From: Tomocerus qinae
Lineage: Eukaryota; Arthropoda; Collembola; Entomobryomorpha; Tomoceridae
Assembly: GCA_020055645.1 (NCBI GenBank)
Contig: CM034546.1
Coordinates: forward strand, 99,448,001 to 99,512,000
Length of the DNA: 64,000 nt
Direction of reading: 5' to 3'
A program made the position numbers and the translations under genes. Under the pieces are notes generated by a model. It did no database searches and was not told where the DNA came from. It saw only the letters and a list, made by a program, of their open reading frames with translations. Each line of letters begins with the position of its first letter. Position 1 is the stretch's first letter. This document shows, piece after piece, positions 60,664-64,000 of this stretch.

Positions 60664-63600
60664 ATGGATCCAAGGAAAAATGACAAGGAAGAAGGATCTA
60701 ATCGTAAGTGGTATATTATCAATCATTATTAATTTAATTTTGAATGTATCTCATTTATTTATCAGCATTTTTAAACAATGAAAATTCAAACATTTCATTT
60801 CGTTTTCAGCTCAATGGACATTATGGACAGCGGCGAGCTATGCTATCGTTATGCTTGTTATAGGGTTACCCCTGTGGTGGAAGACAACAACTGTACAAAG
60901 AGTACCGTTACCGTATAATGAAATGGCATCGCTGCACCAACATTTCATGGAACATTTAAAAATAAGACTTGATATTCAATTTAAGGGGTTTTCAGCTGAA
61001 ATTTCAAAGGAAGAGGCATTGAAATTTCAAGGTAGTTCTCCCCTCTAAATTCGTTAAACTTAAACTGTTTTTCCAAAAAGATTAGTTGTTATCAATTTTC
61101 AAGCTTTACGTTCACATACATAAATATGAAATATTTTAACTATATACATAAATGTATACACTTTCAAATTAATAATTATGTTTTAATTGACAGGAGACAA
61201 TAAGTTCAGTTGGCTGTACGACTACAGGAGTATGTCTTCTGATGAACTTGATATTGTGTACAAAAGTCAAGATTTGCGTGATATCGATTTAAACATGTGT
61301 AAGAAGTCTTCAGTGGGAAAGGCAGACCTCACAATTTATTACGTAAAGTATTCTTTTTTGCTATTTTGTGATGTGATTTTGACCTATACTATATTAGATT
61401 ACTCTGTCTGTAAACAGTGTTAACGTTTAAGAGGTACTGAAGGTTATAAGTGGTATTAAGTATAAGGGCCTTGCAACAATACTTATATCACATAAGGGTA
61501 ACTAATTGCAAGATGTTAATTGAATTACTGCTAAGTCAGTTGACACTAAGGCTTCATTGTAATGTAAAACAGTTATGCATTTTTCTTTTAGGTTGGACGT
61601 GCTGATTTGTTGAAAGAATATGGCCATAGGGTTGTTTTAGGGAACTGCCGTTATGCATATTACATTTCTAATCTCTCAAAAATAGATATGAATCTTGTCT
61701 GGAATGCTCTTTCAAAATTAATTTCTAGTGACGATGTAATTGGTCTTCCAAACCCTAATTCTATTTCCAAAATGGGAGACGATGCAATAAGAGAACAAAA
61801 CGTTCATCTCCCTTTATCAGCAGGGTACGATATATTGCTTAGCTTGCTAATCCCACAACCCGAGAATTTAGATTGTGTATGGAAAATCGAAAAGGGCGTC
61901 CAAGGTATTATAATATTATTGTAGTACCCGTTTCTTATTGCTTATTTTAATATTTAACTAAAACTAAATTTATTTTATTGTATGAGCAAATAGATAACTA
62001 ATTTTTTGCGTACTAGATTACATTCAGCCTATGATCAGAAAACTTACACCATTCGCTGAATTTACAATTCGTTCTCAAACACTTTACTATGTTAAACTTA
62101 ATGTTGTACCGAAACTGAATCCAAATACCAACATATTTGAAGTACCTTACGAACAGCTTCCATTAGTTATCAATCCCGTGGAGTCAAAACTAAGTGAGTA
62201 TAATTTTTTTATCGTAACTAAGCCTAAGGAATTAGTTCTAAACATTTAAATGTTTATTGACTTTTTTAATTTTGAACAGCTTCGTTTGTGTCACAAAATC
62301 CAGCCCTGAATTTTTTAATTTACACTGCGCCCTGTGAGGAGCACCCGATGCAGATTTTGGATGAAGATGGTCTTGGCTTAAAATCTAATGCTTTTTTGGT
62401 TCCCCAATGGGGTGGTAAGGTTACAGTGCAATATCTGTTACAGGAAATGTGTACAGACCTTACATGCAAAATGCCTAAGATTTTTGTATTTTCAAAAACC
62501 AAAGTTTTGATTTTTAACGTACCCAACCTTATTTTTTTTAATCTTGACTGTCAAATGTACTTTTATGTAGATTTGATTTAAGATAATTTCCTAGTAATTA
62601 TCTTGGGTTTGATCAAGGTAGGCTAATTTTCTATAGATTTATCGTAAATACACTATAGAAATTATCGTAATGTATTATGTAAAGTATCGTCACAATAGAA
62701 ATTTAGCCCATCTTGGGTTTGATTGAGATGAAGTTCGTTGGTTTTTGAAAATGCATATATCCTACGTATATTGGGTATTTTGCATATGTCCGGCCTGTTC
62801 AAATTCCTGTAAGATTTATACAGATCACACACATAATACTACTTGAGTGATTGATTAATTTTCTCTCTAAAGTTAATGTTTTCTAATTATACAGGAATCC
62901 AAGTATACAATGCTCCTTGTTCGAAGCAAAGGAATGCAACAGATCAATTAAGTACAGAGCCTCATGACATAAAAATACCTCAGATTATGTCTGTTATTAT
63001 TTCTCAGTTTCGATCTCTTCTAGGGTTGCCAGAATGGGTAGAGTAGATATTCAGTAATATTAGAAGACATGAGAAAGATATTAGTGTTGCCAATCGAGAT
63101 GTTTTAATTAACGGAAATTGCTCATTTATTTCTTTCCAGGAAAATCGAAGGGAAGTTCTGGACTTCCACTCCTCTGCGCTAAGAGATTGGGAAGTTGACC
63201 TTATCATTCGCAATCGACTTCGCAATCTAATGCTCACGTCAGCAAATACTGTGAAAGTATAATGATTATGATAAAATAACTAACAGTACCCCCAATTGTT
63301 TGTTTACTGCCAGTCATATATACTAAATATTATATTTGCAGTCATTGGGGAACTTACTGGACCAAATAACTAATATTGTAGTGGAGAAAGAAGTCGGTCT
63401 TCAAGTTGAGAAATGTGTGCACTCTTTGAAAGGCGCATTGAAATTGGCATCAGCAGGGGACTTGATGGGTGCCCAGGAGGAAGCTATTCGGGCATTTAAA
63501 GCATCAGAAATTGCATTTCACCATCCAACAAATTTAGCACAACTGTATTTTCCAGACGATCAAAAGTATGCTATATATATCCCTCTATTTCTTCCCGTAG

Positions 63601-63683
63601 GAATTCCAGTTTTGCTTTCTTTAAGGGTTATATTTCAGCGATTGTTGGGAAAGACTAAAAAAGATGAGAGTGAAAATGAATAA
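60664..63683 (+). CDS. PIGS: GPI transamidase component PIG-S
   Basis: Nine exons: 60664-60703, 60810-61031, 61194-61342, 61592-61904, 62017-62193, 62280-62414, 62895-63037, 63140-63256, 63342-63683. They sum to 1638 nt, 545 residues (human PIGS has 555). The N-terminal TM helix (WTAASYAIVMLVIGLPLWW) is followed by the conserved KTTTVQRVPLPY. The large luminal domain has NAFLVPQWGG, and the C-terminal TM helix lies in LYFPDDQKYAIYIPLFLPVGIP. PIG-S is a subunit of the ER GPI-transamidase (with PIG-K, PIG-T, GPAA1 and PIG-U) that attaches GPI anchors to proteins. All splice sites are GT-AG and all phases agree. Complete in the window. Confidence 0.97.
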
Positions 63684-64000
63684 CAAATAATTTAGGTAGT
63701 TTTGTTGTCGTTATTGTAAAGTAAATTGTTTAATACCCTAGAACTAGGCGTATGTAGATAAATCTAGTCTTGTCCCAAGTCTTTATTATCCAAATAATTT
63801 CTTAGTTTTGATTTCCAAGTATAATTTTCATATGGTAAAAGTACTTTTCTTATGTCAATTATCCTAAGGTGGGCTTCCGATTAAATTTTCCTTTCTTAAA
63901 CTTATACGCATCTTTGCTTTCATTTTTGAAAATAGAAAGTTACTTTCAGCAATGAAAGGTTCATATTGAGCCTTTTTTAAGTAAAGAGAAACTATTGTGT
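63684..64000. other. 3' flank of PIG-S
   Basis: Nothing recognisable; no clear AATAAA within the window. Confidence 0.4.

Noticed and set aside
1..64000. tRNA, rRNA, CRISPR, operon or bacterial signals
   Set aside because: No tRNA-like T-loop/acceptor pairing, rRNA or spacer-repeat structure seen; genes are spliced and animal-like, so the GH43 gene is not bacterial contamination.

Overview
This is an AT-rich (about one-third G+C by eye) eukaryotic window. It has spliced genes with mostly short GT-AG introns, long introns littered with DNA transposons, and animal gene families. The gene set points to an arthropod, probably a hexapod: a relaxin-type LGR receptor, SEC22B, a tetraspanin, RBMX2, COQ9, a C2H2 zinc-finger protein and PIG-S. 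A bacterial-type GH43 arabinanase-like gene with introns and a signal peptide recalls springtails (Collembola), where such transferred carbohydrate enzymes are known. That lineage guess is inference. Exon coordinates come from hand-read splice sites; where stated, summed exons give a whole number of codons, which supports the model.

Layout. 1-2224 (-): ankyrin-repeat gene that runs off the left edge; two further repeat exons lie at 234-338 and 48-102. 3444-6438 (-): secreted 669-residue protein with two tandem GH43 modules, 12 exons, both catalytic triads kept. 6439-9175: non-coding, with a diverged duplication and a cluster of inverted motifs. 9176-43101 (-): one 34-kb gene for an LDLa-LRR-7TM relaxin-receptor-like GPCR (LGR3/LGR4 type); 16 exons found, the signal-peptide exon not found.

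Inside that GPCR gene lie four notable passengers. On the opposite strand (13343-15928) is a membrane-anchored receptor-tyrosine-kinase-like gene whose HRD, DFG and APE motifs are all altered, so it is predicted to be a pseudokinase. At 20595-20809 is a short retroposon with a target-site duplication. At 25479-29770 is a two-gene PIF/Harbinger transposon whose transposase exon is split by a second, TA-flanked 1.3-kb element that carries its own small spliced ORF. There are also an 86-bp tandem array and a MITE.

43102-49233: no coding sequence resolved. From 49 kb the window becomes a dense housekeeping block: SEC22B (-), an intronless tetraspanin (-), RBMX2 (+), COQ9 (+), a five-finger C2H2 protein (-), a 22-bp satellite of about 0.85 kb, and PIG-S (+). 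Tetraspanin/RBMX2 and zinc finger/PIG-S are divergent pairs; in the second pair the satellite lies between the two 5' ends. The genes do not form a pathway; SEC22B (ER-Golgi SNARE) and PIG-S (ER GPI transamidase) share only a compartment.
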